Shown: piece by piece, positions 45,856 through 57,929 of the stretch
Position numbering within the stretch: position 1 is the first letter of the stretch
How the letters are laid out: every line of letters begins with the position of its first letter
From: Azotobacter salinestris
GTDB taxonomy: Bacteria; Pseudomonadota; Gammaproteobacteria; Pseudomonadales; Pseudomonadaceae
Length of the DNA stretch: 64,000 nucleotides
Assembly (NCBI RefSeq): GCF_009363155.1
Contig: NZ_CP045302.1
Coordinates: 4,137,001-4,201,000 of the forward strand
Reading direction: 5' to 3'
Program-made: the position numbers and the translations under genes
The notes under the pieces: model-generated
Told to the model about the DNA's origin: nothing
The model's input: only the letters and a program-made list of their open reading frames with translations
Database searches by the model: none

Positions 45856-46788
45856 TCAGTCGGTGAGCCAGAGATACAGCAAGGCCATCAGCAGGGCGGC
45901 GAGGAGCGGGCGCAGCGCCCGATAGGCCTTGGGGTGACGGCGCTTCAGCGTCCGGACCCGTCCGCCCAGGGCATCGCCGAGGCGCTTGAAGCCGCCGTAG
46001 GCGCGGTTGATCGCGCCGACCCGTTCTCCCGCGACGTTCTGTGGTGCGGTGGCCCGGCCCAGGACGCCGCTGATCCAGCGGTTGAACTGGCGCAGCGGCG
46101 TCGGCAGCGGCCGTTCGACATCGCAGAACAGGATCAGGCGCGACTGGTCGGTATCGTTCAGCACCCAGTGCACGTAGGTTTCGTCGAACATCACGTCCTC
46201 GCCGTCGCGCCAGGAATAGGGCTCGCCGTCGACATGGATGCGACAGGCGTCGGAATTCGGCGTGGCCAGCCCCAGGTGGTAGCGCAGCGAGCCGGCGAAG
46301 GGGTCTCGGTGCGGGTTGAGGTGGCTGCGGGCCGGCAGCATGGCGAACATCGCCCCCTTCACCGAAGGGGCCCGGGCCAGCAGCTCGAGCGTCCTGGGAC
46401 ACAGCCGGCGGGCCGAGGGCAATTCGCCCTCGGTGTACCAGGTCAGGTAGAAGCGCTTCCAGCCCTTCTTGAAGAAGCTGCCGAAGCCGGCCTCGTTGTC
46501 GTTGAGGGCAGCGCGGATGTAGCCCTCGTCGAACAGCGCCAGGGCCTCGTCGCGGATGGTCTGCCAGTTGTCGCGCAGCAGGTCCAGCTCGGGGAAGTCG
46601 CGGCGCTCGACGTAGGGGCGTGAGGGGATTCGGGAGCAGAGCTGCATCAGGGCGTTGTACGGCATGAACAGCGCCGAGTAGTTGACCATCTGGCGCAGCA
46701 GGGGCAGGCGGGCGCGGCCGCGAAAGTGCACGAAGAGGACGCTGGCGAGAAAGGTGCCCAGCAGCGAGACCTTGAAAAAAAGTGGCAT
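45856..46788 (-). CDS. lpxO: Lipid A 2-hydroxylase LpxO (Fe(II)/2-oxoglutarate dioxygenase)
   Basis: 310 aa from ATG 46788. An N-terminal TM (LFFKVSLLGTFLASVLFVHF) is followed by the dioxygenase domain with the iron triad HxD...H: HLNPHRDPFAG and DETYVHWVLNDTDQSRLIL (distal His, 2-oxoglutarate Arg). The C-terminus has another hydrophobic segment (ALRPLLAALLMALLYLW). It hydroxylates a secondary acyl chain of lipid A. In P. aeruginosa an lpxO copy also lies next to mazG. Confidence 0.92.
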   Translation of the reverse strand: MPLFFKVSLLGTFLASVLFVHFRGRARLPLLRQMVNYSALFMPYNALMQLCSRIPSRPYVERRDFPELDLLRDNWQTIRDEALALFDEGYIRAALNDNEAGFGSFFKKGWKRFYLTWYTEGELPSARRLCPRTLELLARAPSVKGAMFAMLPARSHLNPHRDPFAGSLRYHLGLATPNSDACRIHVDGEPYSWRDGEDVMFDETYVHWVLNDTDQSRLILFCDVERPLPTPLRQFNRWISGVLGRATAPQNVAGERVGAINRAYGGFKRLGDALGGRVRTLKRRHPKAYRALRPLLAALLMALLYLWLTD

Positions 46789-47104
46789 TGCCCGGTTCCG
46801 TCGAGAATGCTGCGAAGTGTTGAACTGTATAGTCATCGCCCGAAGGCTGCCAGTGAGGGTGCCGTTGGCCATTCCGGGCTTGCACTCCGGGCCGTCAGAC
46901 CGGAGGATTGACTCCCGGTAGCCCGTCTGGCCGATACGGTCGTCCGACGGAGTCCGGGCTTGAATCAATCGGTCAGCCGTGCAGGCATTGGGCGGCAGGC
47001 TGCGGGAAGCGCCAGTCCAGCCATTCCCGGGCCTGCCCGTGTCGCCGAAGTTCGCCCCTGAAAACGAACGCCCGCAGCGGCGGGCTGTTGGAAGATTTCT
47101 TACG
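46789..47104. other. Divergent intergenic region with a hairpin before the DUF2058 gene
   Basis: 316 bases between lpxO and the DUF2058 gene. A perfect 6-bp GC hairpin GCCCGC-AGCG-GCGGGC (47070-47085) followed by TGTT lies 20 bp before ATG 47105 and could attenuate or mask the leader. Otherwise no gene or known RNA motif is seen. Confidence 0.35.
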
Positions 47105-47644
47105 ATGAGCATGTCATTGCGCGACCAGCTGCTGAAAGCCGGGCTGGTCAACGAGAAGCAGGCCAAGCAGGCCGGCAAGCAGAAGCAGAAGCAGGAGCGC
47201 CTGGAGCGCAAGGGTCAGGTCGAGAAGGACGATTCGCAGCGCCAGGCGGCGCTCCAGGCCCAGGCCGAGAAGCTCGCCCGCGATCAGGAACTGAACCGCC
47301 AGCAGCAGGAAAAAGCCGAGCAGAAGGCGCGGGCCGCGCAGGTCAAGCAGCTGATCGAGGTCTCCCGCCTGCCCAAGCTGAACACCGACGACTACTACAA
47401 CTTCGTCGACGACAAGAAGGTCAAGCGCCTGCCGGTGAATGCCATGATGCGCGACAAGCTCAGTCGCGGCTCGCTGGGCATCGTCCGCCACGGCGGCGGC
47501 TATGAAGTGTTGCCGCGTGAGGCGGCGCTGAAGATCCAGGAGCGCGATCCACGCCGGGTGGTGCTCCTCAACACCCCGACCGAGGCTCCGGACGAGGACG
47601 ATCCGTATGCCGCCTACCAGATCCCCGACGATCTGATGTGGTAA
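47105..47644 (+). CDS. DUF2058 (YaiL-like) protein
   Basis: 179 aa. The N-terminus MSMSLRDQLLKAGLVNEKQA is followed by a strongly charged Lys/Gln/Glu-rich coiled coil (about 25-90, KQKQKQERLERKGQ), then a globular part (LPKLNTDDYYNFVDDKKVKR, LSRGSLGIVRHGGGYEVLP). The family is called nucleoprotein/polynucleotide-associated on the basis of the basic coiled coil; the function is unknown. It ends in a convergent terminator. Confidence 0.88.
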   Translation: MSMSLRDQLLKAGLVNEKQAKQAGKQKQKQERLERKGQVEKDDSQRQAALQAQAEKLARDQELNRQQQEKAEQKARAAQVKQLIEVSRLPKLNTDDYYNFVDDKKVKRLPVNAMMRDKLSRGSLGIVRHGGGYEVLPREAALKIQERDPRRVVLLNTPTEAPDEDDPYAAYQIPDDLMW

Positions 47645-47659
47645 GGCTGCAGAAACGAC

Positions 47660-47682
47660 AAAGCCGGCGCAAGGCCGGCTTT
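47660..47682. terminator. Bidirectional terminator
   Basis: A perfect 9-bp stem AAAGCCGGC / GCCGGCTTT with a 5-base loop, between the convergent DUF2058 and DUF3108 genes. A-run on one side and T-run on the other allow termination in both directions. Confidence 0.8.
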
Positions 47683-47699
47683 GCTGTGGAGTGCTGGAC

Positions 47700-48416
47700 T
47701 CAGTCGAGCCGGCCTTTCACCGGGCGGCCGTCGACCGTGCCTTCCTTGAGCATGATCTGATACTCCTTGCCATCCTTCTCCACCTGGTGCAGGCGCACCA
47801 GCAGATAGTCCCAGTCCTTGGCGAGCCAGAACACGGTCTTGCGGTCGCTCTGGGTGGGGTCGCGCACGCGCTCGACCTTGATCGCCTCGATCACCCCCAC
47901 GCGGGTACGCACGTTCTCGTTGCCCAGCACCCGGAAGTCGTAGGTTTCGATCTCGTCGCCGTCGAGCACCTGATAGCTCATGCTCTTCTTGCCCTCGGCG
48001 ACTTCCTTCTGCAGCACCAACTGGTAGAGGGACTTGTCCAGCAGGCCGCGGTTCAGCGGCAGGTTCACGGCCTTGCCGCGGTCGCTGCCCTGGACCTTCT
48101 TGGCCTTCCAATCGAAGTCGTGCTCGACTTCCTTGCCCTTGCCCATCCCGCTGCGCTCGTAGCGGTAGGCGAGCGGCACCAGGCGGCCGTTCTCGACGGT
48201 GAAGGTGCTTTGCTCGGACAGGCTGGCGACCAGCATGCCGGCCTTGAACTCGTACTCCCAGCGCGTGCCGTCCAGCTGCTTCAGGGTGCGCTCGGCGGAG
48301 CCGCTGATCGGCATCTGTTTCCAGTCGGCGGTATAGCTGGCGAAGAACGGCTTCAGCTCGAAGGCATAGGTCGGTACCGCGAGCAAGGCAAGGGCGAACA
48401 ACAGGGCACCACGCAT
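47700..48416 (-). CDS. DUF3108 periplasmic protein
   Basis: 238 aa from ATG 48416, with signal peptide MRGALLFALALLAVPTYAFE. The mature part is beta-rich: ASYTADWKQMPISGSAERTL, MLVASLSEQSTFTVENG, YRYERSGMGKGKEVEHDFDW. This is the DUF3108 (YceI-like barrel) pattern. It lies 13 bp after purN in the same direction, so it may be cotranscribed with purMN, an arrangement common in pseudomonads. The function is unknown; outer-membrane homeostasis is a guess. Confidence 0.85.
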   Translation of the reverse strand: MRGALLFALALLAVPTYAFELKPFFASYTADWKQMPISGSAERTLKQLDGTRWEYEFKAGMLVASLSEQSTFTVENGRLVPLAYRYERSGMGKGKEVEHDFDWKAKKVQGSDRGKAVNLPLNRGLLDKSLYQLVLQKEVAEGKKSMSYQVLDGDEIETYDFRVLGNENVRTRVGVIEAIKVERVRDPTQSDRKTVFWLAKDWDYLLVRLHQVEKDGKEYQIMLKEGTVDGRPVKGRLD

Positions 48417-48429
48417 AACGTCTCCTATC

Positions 48430-49076
48430 CTAGGTTCGAATGAGATAGCCGGTGGCCGGCAGTTTTTCTCCATCCAGCAGGGCGCCTTCCGGGGCCAGCC
48501 GCAGGCGGCCCTCGGCGAACCAGCGCACGGCTTGCGGGTAGATCCGATGTTCCTGCAGGTACACGCGCAGCGCCAGGCTTTCCTCGGTGTCTCCTGGCTG
48601 CACCGGGACCACCGCCTGGATGACCAGGGGGCCGCCGTCGAGCTCCTCGGTGACGAAATGCACGCTGCAGCCGTGCTCGCTGTCCAGGGCCTCCAGGGCG
48701 CGGCGATGGGTGTGCAGGCCCTTGTGGCGGGGCAGCAGGGACGGGTGGATGTTCAGCAGGCGGCCTTCGTAGTGGCGGACGAAGGCCGGGGTGAGAATGC
48801 GCATGAAGCCGGCGAGGATCACCAGATCGGGCTGGAAGACGTCGATCGCCTCCATCAGCGCAGCGTCGAAGGCCTCGCGGCCTTCGTAGGCCCGGTGATC
48901 GAGCACCTGGGTGGCGACGCCGGCCTTCTTCGCCCGGGTCAGGCCGTAGGCATCGGCGCGGTTGGAGAGCACCGCGCGGATCTGCAGCGGGTTGCCGTCT
49001 CCCTGGCTGTCGATCAGCGCCTGCAGGTTGCTGCCGGAGCCGGAGATCAGCACCACCGCATTGCAGGGGCCGGCCA

Positions 49077-49077
<1 letters not shown>
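48430..49077 (-). CDS. purN: Phosphoribosylglycinamide formyltransferase
   Basis: Third step of purine synthesis: GAR plus 10-formyl-THF to FGAR. 215 aa. Motifs: VVLISGSGSNLQALID (phosphate loop), AGFMRILTPAFV, the catalytic segment LLNIHPSLLPRHKGLHTHRR (Asn-His) and HFVTEELDGGPLV (Asp). The start overlaps the purM stop by one base (TGATG), giving tight purMN coupling. Confidence 0.96.
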
Positions 49078-50132
<1,055 letters not shown>

Positions 50133-50364
50133 GGATCAGGCCTTCAGGGAAATTCGGGATTCGACCGGGGCTGAGGGTCGGTCTGCAGGACAGGCGATTC
50201 TATCAGGCTTGTCCGGTAGCGACCACCGAGCGCCCCGCCGCCAGCGCAGCGGGCTCTGGCATGCGGCCTGCAGGTCCGGTGCTCGCGGTTGCCGGGGGAT
50301 CGGCGGCTGTTTAAGGTATACGCCCATTCGCAGTCCCCTGCGCCGTCACCTCGAGATTTTTGTC

Positions 50365-51369
50365 ATGCGCCCGATCGTCCGTCCGCTCCTGCTTTGCCTG
50401 TCGCTGTTCAGCCTGCCTGCTCTCGCCGAGCAGCTCGCCGGCCTCTATCAGGTCCGCGAGCCGGTCTCCAGCCAGCAGCCGGCGGCGCGCGACCAGGCCC
50501 TGCAGCGGGCTCTCGACGCTCTGCTGGTGCGCCTGACCGGCGATCCCCAAGTGCTGCAGAACCCCGCGCTGGCCGCCGTGCGCCAGGATCCGCAGCAACT
50601 GATCCTCAAATATGGCTACGAAGGGCAGACACTGGTGGTCGATTTCGACCCGGCCACCACCCAGAGCCAGCTGCGCCAGGCCGGTCTGCCGCTGTGGGGG
50701 GCCAACCGGCCCAGTCTGCTGGTCTGGTGGCTGAACGAGGTCGACGGCAGCGCCCAACTGGTCGGCGACGGCCAGGACAGCGCGCCGCCGCTACGCGCCG
50801 CCGCCCAGTACCGCGGGCTGCCGCTGCGCCTGCCGATGGCCGATCTCGACGAACAACTGGTCGCCACCCCGGAGAACCTGGCCGGCGGCACGGGACTGCA
50901 GGAGGTGTCCGGACGCTACGGAGCCAATGCCATGCTCACCGTGCGCGCCCGCCAGGAGGGCGGCAAGTGGCTGGCGCAGTGGCGTCTGGCGGCCGATGGC
51001 GGTCAGGCGGAGGGGGTTGCCGAGGCAGCGGAAAGCACCGCCCTGGCCGATGCCGTGATGCTGGCGGCGAGCGAGCGGCTGGCCGAGCGCTTCATGGGCA
51101 AGCAGGAGGCGACCGAGCGTCTGGTCCTGCAGGTCGCGGGCGCCAACCTGGCCCGCTACGCCGAGCTGGAGCGCACCCTGGAGCCCTTCGGCGCCCGCCT
51201 GCGCCGTGTCGAGGGCGACCGGCTGGTCTATCAACTCGAGTCCACGGTTGCCCAGGTGCGCTCTCAGATGGCCTTGATCGGTCTGCGCGAGGAGGGGGCT
51301 GCAGGCCCGGCGGCCGGTCAGGCGCCGATGGTGCAGCCGCGCGAAACGACCCTGAGCTTCCACTGGTGA
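50365..51369 (+). CDS. DUF2066 exported protein
   Basis: 334 aa with signal peptide MRPIVRPLLLCLSLFSLPALAEQ. The family pattern is clear: LYQVREPVSSQQPAARDQAL, ALLVRLTGDPQVLQNP and GQTLVVDFDPATTQSQLRQA. It lies opposite purM and upstream of a CDP-alcohol phosphatidyltransferase, an AI-2E-type permease and hda, the same order as around PA0946. The biochemical role is unknown. Confidence 0.87.
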   Translation: MRPIVRPLLLCLSLFSLPALAEQLAGLYQVREPVSSQQPAARDQALQRALDALLVRLTGDPQVLQNPALAAVRQDPQQLILKYGYEGQTLVVDFDPATTQSQLRQAGLPLWGANRPSLLVWWLNEVDGSAQLVGDGQDSAPPLRAAAQYRGLPLRLPMADLDEQLVATPENLAGGTGLQEVSGRYGANAMLTVRARQEGGKWLAQWRLAADGGQAEGVAEAAESTALADAVMLAASERLAERFMGKQEATERLVLQVAGANLARYAELERTLEPFGARLRRVEGDRLVYQLESTVAQVRSQMALIGLREEGAAGPAAGQAPMVQPRETTLSFHW

Positions 51370-51414
51370 CCCCGGCGCGAGGTTGAAGGGGCGAAGCAGC
51401 GGCCGGAGCCGTCC

Positions 51415-51963
51415 ATGCATCACTTGCCCAATCTGCTGACTCTGCTGCGTTTTCTGCTGGTGCCGCCGGTCGCCTGGCTGATCCTCGCCGGGGCCTACGG
51501 CGAGGCTCTGCTGGTGTTCGTCCTGGCCGGCTCGAGCGATGCCTTGGACGGTTTTCTCGCCCGACGCTTCGGCTGGGGCAGCCGGCTCGGGGCCCTGCTC
51601 GATCCGCTGGCGGACAAGCTGCTGCTCATCCTCAGCTTCGTCTGCCTGGGGCTGGTGGGGCTCATCCCCCCGTGGCTGGTGCTGGTGGTGCTGGCGAGGG
51701 ACGTGCTGATCGTCGTCGGCGCCCTCTGCTACCGCTGGCGGGTCGGCTTCCTGGAAGTCAGTCCGAGCCGGCTGGGCAAGCTGTCCACTTTCCTGCAGAC
51801 CATCCTGGTCGCTACGGTGCTGCTGCAGGCGAGCCTGCTGCCGGCCGTCGCCGCGCTGCGCCTGCCGCTGATCTGGCTGGTGCTGCTGGGCAGCCTGGCC
51901 AGCGCCGTCGACTATGTGCGGGAATGGACCGACAAGTATCGCAGGCACAAGGATTCCACATGA
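51415..51963 (+). CDS. CDP-alcohol phosphatidyltransferase family protein
   Basis: 182 aa integral membrane enzyme. The full motif D-x2-D-G-x2-A-R-x8-G-x3-D-x3-D is present (SSDALDGFLARRFGWG, LGALLDPLADK), so catalysis is expected. Six TM helices are plausible. N-terminal LPNLLTLLRFLLVPPVAW resembles PgsA/CrdS-type phosphatidylglycerophosphate synthases; whether it makes PGP or cardiolipin cannot be told. The stop overlaps the next start (ATGA). Confidence 0.88.
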   Translation: MHHLPNLLTLLRFLLVPPVAWLILAGAYGEALLVFVLAGSSDALDGFLARRFGWGSRLGALLDPLADKLLLILSFVCLGLVGLIPPWLVLVVLARDVLIVVGALCYRWRVGFLEVSPSRLGKLSTFLQTILVATVLLQASLLPAVAALRLPLIWLVLLGSLASAVDYVREWTDKYRRHKDST

Positions 51964-53066
51964 CCGATTCAAACCGCTGGCTCTGGCTGGCCGTGCTGTT
52001 TCTCGCCGGCTGGCTGATCTATCTGCTGATGCCGATTCTTTCGCCCTTCCTGGTCGGCATACTGCTGGCTTACCTGGGCGATCCCTTGGTGGATCGTCTG
52101 GAGGCGCGCGGGCTGTCGCGGACCTGGGGGGTGATTGCCGTATTTGCCCTGTTCGGTCTGCTGATCCTGCTGATCCTGCTGTTCCTGCTGCCGATGCTGG
52201 GCCGCCAACTGGTCTACCTGTACCAGCTGGCGCCCCTGATGCTCGACTGGCTGCAGCGGGAGGCCCTGCCGTGGGTCCAGGTGAAGCTGGGGCTGGCCCA
52301 GGGGTTCTGGCATCTGGACCAGCTCAAGGCGATGTTCGTGGAGCAGTTGGGCAAGACCACCGATATCGTCAGCCAGCTGCTCAGCCAGGCCTCTGCCTCC
52401 GGCCTGGCCCTGCTCGCCTGGCTGGGCAATCTGCTGCTGGTGCCGGTGGTGAGCTTCTATCTGCTGCGCGACTGGGACATCCTGGTGGCCAAGTTGCGCA
52501 CCCTGCTGCCGCGGCGGCGGGAAGGCATGGTGGTGGGGCTGATCGGCGAGTGCCATGAGGTGCTCGGCGCCTTCCTGCGCGGACAGATGCTGGTAATGTT
52601 GGCGCTCGGTATCGTCTATGCGCTGGGGCTGATGCTGATCGGCCTCGATCTGGGGCTGCTGATCGGCCTGCTCGCCGGGCTGGCGAGCATCGTGCCCTAC
52701 ATGGGCTTCGTGGTCGGCATTGGCGCTGCGCTCGTCGCCGCGCTGTTCCAGTTCGGCGGCGATCTGTACCCTCTGATCGGTGTGGTGGTGGTGTTCACCG
52801 TCGGCCAACTGCTCGAGGGCATGCTGCTGACCCCGTTGCTGGTCGGCGACCGGATCGGCCTGCACCCGGTGGCGGTGATCTTCGCCGTCCTCGCCGGCGG
52901 CCAGCTGTTCGGCTTCACCGGCGTGCTGCTGGCCTTGCCGGTCGCCGCGGTGATCATGGTCCTGCTGCGTCATGTCCACGATTTATATAAACTTTCCGAC
53001 CTTTACGGAGAGTCCAGCTACGGAGACTCCAGCGGCGGCTCCGTAGAGCCGCCCGGGCCGACATGA
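51960..53066 (+). CDS. AI-2E family transporter (PerM/UPF0118)
   Basis: 368 aa with about eight TM helices. ATG 51960 overlaps the preceding stop by 4 bases. Family blocks are LMPILSPFLVGILLAYLGDP, VPVVSFYLLRDWD, LLAGLASIVPYMGFVVGIG and LLTPLLVGDRIGLHPVAVIF. The C-terminus is a short hydrophilic tail with tandem SSYGDSSGGS. Despite the family name, most members have other or unknown substrates. It is coupled to hda by another ATGA overlap. Confidence 0.88.
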   Translation: MTDSNRWLWLAVLFLAGWLIYLLMPILSPFLVGILLAYLGDPLVDRLEARGLSRTWGVIAVFALFGLLILLILLFLLPMLGRQLVYLYQLAPLMLDWLQREALPWVQVKLGLAQGFWHLDQLKAMFVEQLGKTTDIVSQLLSQASASGLALLAWLGNLLLVPVVSFYLLRDWDILVAKLRTLLPRRREGMVVGLIGECHEVLGAFLRGQMLVMLALGIVYALGLMLIGLDLGLLIGLLAGLASIVPYMGFVVGIGAALVAALFQFGGDLYPLIGVVVVFTVGQLLEGMLLTPLLVGDRIGLHPVAVIFAVLAGGQLFGFTGVLLALPVAAVIMVLLRHVHDLYKLSDLYGESSYGDSSGGSVEPPGPT

Positions 53067-53767
53067 AACCGATCCAGCTGCCCCTCGGGGTGCGTCTGCG
53101 CGACGACGCCACCTTCGCCAACTTCTATCCCGGCGCCAACGCGGCGGCGCTCGGCTATGCCGAACGACTCTGCGAGCCCGATGCCGGCTGGACCGAGAGC
53201 CTGATCTACCTGTGGGGGGCCGAGGGCGTCGGGCGCAGCCATCTGCTGCAGGCCGCCTGCATCCGCTTCGAGCAGCGCCGCGAGCTGGCGATCTACCTGC
53301 CGCTGGCCGACGTGGCGGACTACGGTCCGGCGCTGCTGGACAACCTGGAGCAGAGCGAACTGGTCTGTCTGGACGATCTGGAGGCGATCGCCGGGCGAGC
53401 CGACTGGGAGGAGGCGCTGTTCCACCTGTTCAACCGCCTGCGCGATTGCGGTCGTCGTCTGCTGCTGTCGGCTTCGGTGCCGCCGCGCGAACTGCCGATC
53501 AAGCTGCCGGACCTGAAGTCGCGCCTGACCCTGGCGCTGGTCTTCCAGCTCCAGGGCCTGTCCGACGAGGACAAGCTGCGCGCCCTGCAGCTGCGCGCCT
53601 CGCGGCGCGGCCTGCACCTCACCGACGAGGTCGGGCGCTTCATCCTCACCCGCGGCTCGCGCAGCATGGCGGCGCTGTTCGAGCTGCTCGACAAGCTGGA
53701 TCAGGCCTCGCTGCAGGCCCAGCGCAGGTTGACCATTCCCTTCCTCAAGGAAACCCTCGGCTGGTAA
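53063..53767 (+). CDS. hda: DnaA regulatory inactivator Hda
   Basis: 234 aa AAA+ protein that with the sliding clamp stimulates DnaA-ATP hydrolysis. The N-terminal clamp-binding motif QLPLGV is present (MKPIQLPLGVRL). The P-loop is divergent (LWGAEGVGRSHLLQAA), Walker B is VCLDDLEAI, and sensor/arginine regions lie in LPDLKSRLTLAL. The end FLKETLGW matches the family. Translationally coupled to the upstream permease (ATGA). Confidence 0.93.
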   Translation: MKPIQLPLGVRLRDDATFANFYPGANAAALGYAERLCEPDAGWTESLIYLWGAEGVGRSHLLQAACIRFEQRRELAIYLPLADVADYGPALLDNLEQSELVCLDDLEAIAGRADWEEALFHLFNRLRDCGRRLLLSASVPPRELPIKLPDLKSRLTLALVFQLQGLSDEDKLRALQLRASRRGLHLTDEVGRFILTRGSRSMAALFELLDKLDQASLQAQRRLTIPFLKETLGW

Positions 53768-53798
53768 GGCCGGCCTTGGGGCCATACCCGGGCGGTCG

Positions 53799-56479
<2,681 letters not shown>

Positions 56480-56587
56480 ACGGTCGTTCGGGCGGGGCCG
56501 GTTATATTTGTGGGAGAGGCCCGCCTGCCGGCGACGTTGTCTTCGGCAAGCGGTTTGCCGGTCATGAGTCATTGCGGAGGGAGCCTT

Positions 56588-57058
56588 ATGGGAAGGCGAA
56601 TGGGGATGGTCCTGGCGCTGGCCGCCGGGCTGGCGCTGGCCGGTTGCAGCGAGGATTGGGGCGTCGACCAGCATGGGCGTCCGGTCACTGCGGAACAGCT
56701 GGAAGGGCAGTGGCTGGTGATCAACTACTGGGCGGAATGGTGCTCGCCCTGCCGCAGAGAGATCGCCCAGCTGAACACCCTGGACAAGCAGTACCGGGGG
56801 CGCGGCGTGCGCGTCGTGGGGGTGAACTTCGATGGTTTGCAGGGAGCCGAGCTGGCGCGTGCCAGCGAGGCGCTGGGCATTCGCTTCGGCGTGCTGGCGC
56901 AGGATCCGGCCGAGCGTCTGCAGCTGCCGCCGGGCGAGGTGCTGCCGGTCACCTATATCGTCGATGCCCAGGGGCGTCTGCGCGAGCGGCTGCTCGGCGA
57001 GCAGACGGCGGCCGGCCTGACGGCACGGCTGCAGGCGCTGCGCGGGGAGGGCTCCTGA
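56588..57058 (+). CDS. TlpA-like thioredoxin-fold lipoprotein
   Basis: 156 aa from ATG 56588, preceded by GGAGG. Lipobox LALAGC (Cys20). The thioredoxin domain has the active site WAEWCSPCRREI and a cis-Pro in GEVLPVTYIVDAQG. It is probably a periplasmic thiol-disulfide reductase of the TlpA/ResA type, acting for example on apocytochromes. The acylphosphatase gene begins 2 bases after its stop, as in P. aeruginosa (PA0953-PA0954). Confidence 0.9.
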   Translation: MGRRMGMVLALAAGLALAGCSEDWGVDQHGRPVTAEQLEGQWLVINYWAEWCSPCRREIAQLNTLDKQYRGRGVRVVGVNFDGLQGAELARASEALGIRFGVLAQDPAERLQLPPGEVLPVTYIVDAQGRLRERLLGEQTAAGLTARLQALRGEGS

Positions 57059-57059
57059 G

Positions 57060-57335
57060 ATGGCGCGTATCGGCTTGCGCGCCCTGGTCAGCGGCAGGGT
57101 GCAAGGCGTGTATTACCGGCAGAGCACGGCGCTGCAGGCCGAGCGCCTGGCGCTGGTCGGCTGGGTGCGGAATCTTGCCGACGGGCGGGTCGAGGCCTGG
57201 GTCGAGGGCGAGGAGGCTGCGGTGCGCGAGCTGACCGAATGGCTTTGGCGGGGGCCCGAATATGCCCGGGTCGAGAAGGTGGAGCTGGAGGAGGTCGCCC
57301 TGCAGGGCTTCGCGGCATTTCGCGTGCGGCGCTGA
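57060..57335 (+). CDS. acyP: Acylphosphatase
   Basis: 91 aa, full length for the family. Signature GRVQGVYYRQSTALQAERL contains the catalytic Arg and VGWVRNLADGRVE the catalytic Asn; GRVEAWVEGEE follows. It hydrolyses acyl phosphates such as acetyl phosphate or 1,3-bisphosphoglycerate. It is cotranscribed with the TlpA-like gene. Confidence 0.94.
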   Translation: MARIGLRALVSGRVQGVYYRQSTALQAERLALVGWVRNLADGRVEAWVEGEEAAVRELTEWLWRGPEYARVEKVELEEVALQGFAAFRVRR

Positions 57336-57349
57336 GCGGGGCTCGACCG

Positions 57350-57919
57350 TTACTTGACGTACCAGAAGTCGTGCCACAGACCGATCACCTTCGACGGATA
57401 GCGGTACTGCCCCAGGCTGCCGTTGTAGCGGGCCAGGGCGCGGCTGAGGTCGCCCCTCTCCTTTTTCAGGTAGTAGCTGAGAATGGTGCAGCCATAGCGC
57501 AGGTTGGTGGCGTTGTCGGTGAGATTGTCCTGGGGGCGGCCCAGCTCGGCCTTCCAGAACGGCATCACCTGCATCATGCCCTGGGCGCCGACCGGGGAAA
57601 TGGCGAAGCGGTCGAAGCGGCTTTCCGCATGGATCACCGCCAGCACCAGATCGGGACGCAGTCCGGCCTTGTTCGCCTCGCGATGCACCGTGCGCAGCAG
57701 GTTCAGGCGTTCAGCGTGGTCCGGCAGGTAGCGGCTCAGGCGGGTCGACATGTCCAGCAGCCAGACTTCCGCCTCGAAGCGGTCGCCGAAGCTGTCCGCC
57801 TCGGCGACCGTGCGCTGCAGCAGGGCACGCAGCTCAGGCTCCGGTGCCTGCGGCAGGCTGGCGACTGCCGGCAGCGGCAGGGCGAGCAGGGCGAGCAGAA
57901 GGAATCGCCGGAGCTGCAT
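57350..57919 (-). CDS. Lytic transglycosylase (SLT domain, MltC/Slt-like)
   Basis: 189 aa with signal peptide MQLRRFLLLALLALPLPAVA. The catalytic Glu is in VIHAESRFDRFAISPVGAQG, followed by the substrate motif MMQVMPFWKAELG and the end motif ALARYNGSLGQYRYP. It cleaves peptidoglycan glycan strands. It lies 10 bp after a lipoprotein gene on the same strand and converges with acyP. Confidence 0.9.
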   Translation of the reverse strand: MQLRRFLLLALLALPLPAVASLPQAPEPELRALLQRTVAEADSFGDRFEAEVWLLDMSTRLSRYLPDHAERLNLLRTVHREANKAGLRPDLVLAVIHAESRFDRFAISPVGAQGMMQVMPFWKAELGRPQDNLTDNATNLRYGCTILSYYLKKERGDLSRALARYNGSLGQYRYPSKVIGLWHDFWYVK

Positions 57920-57929
57920 ATGGTCGCCC

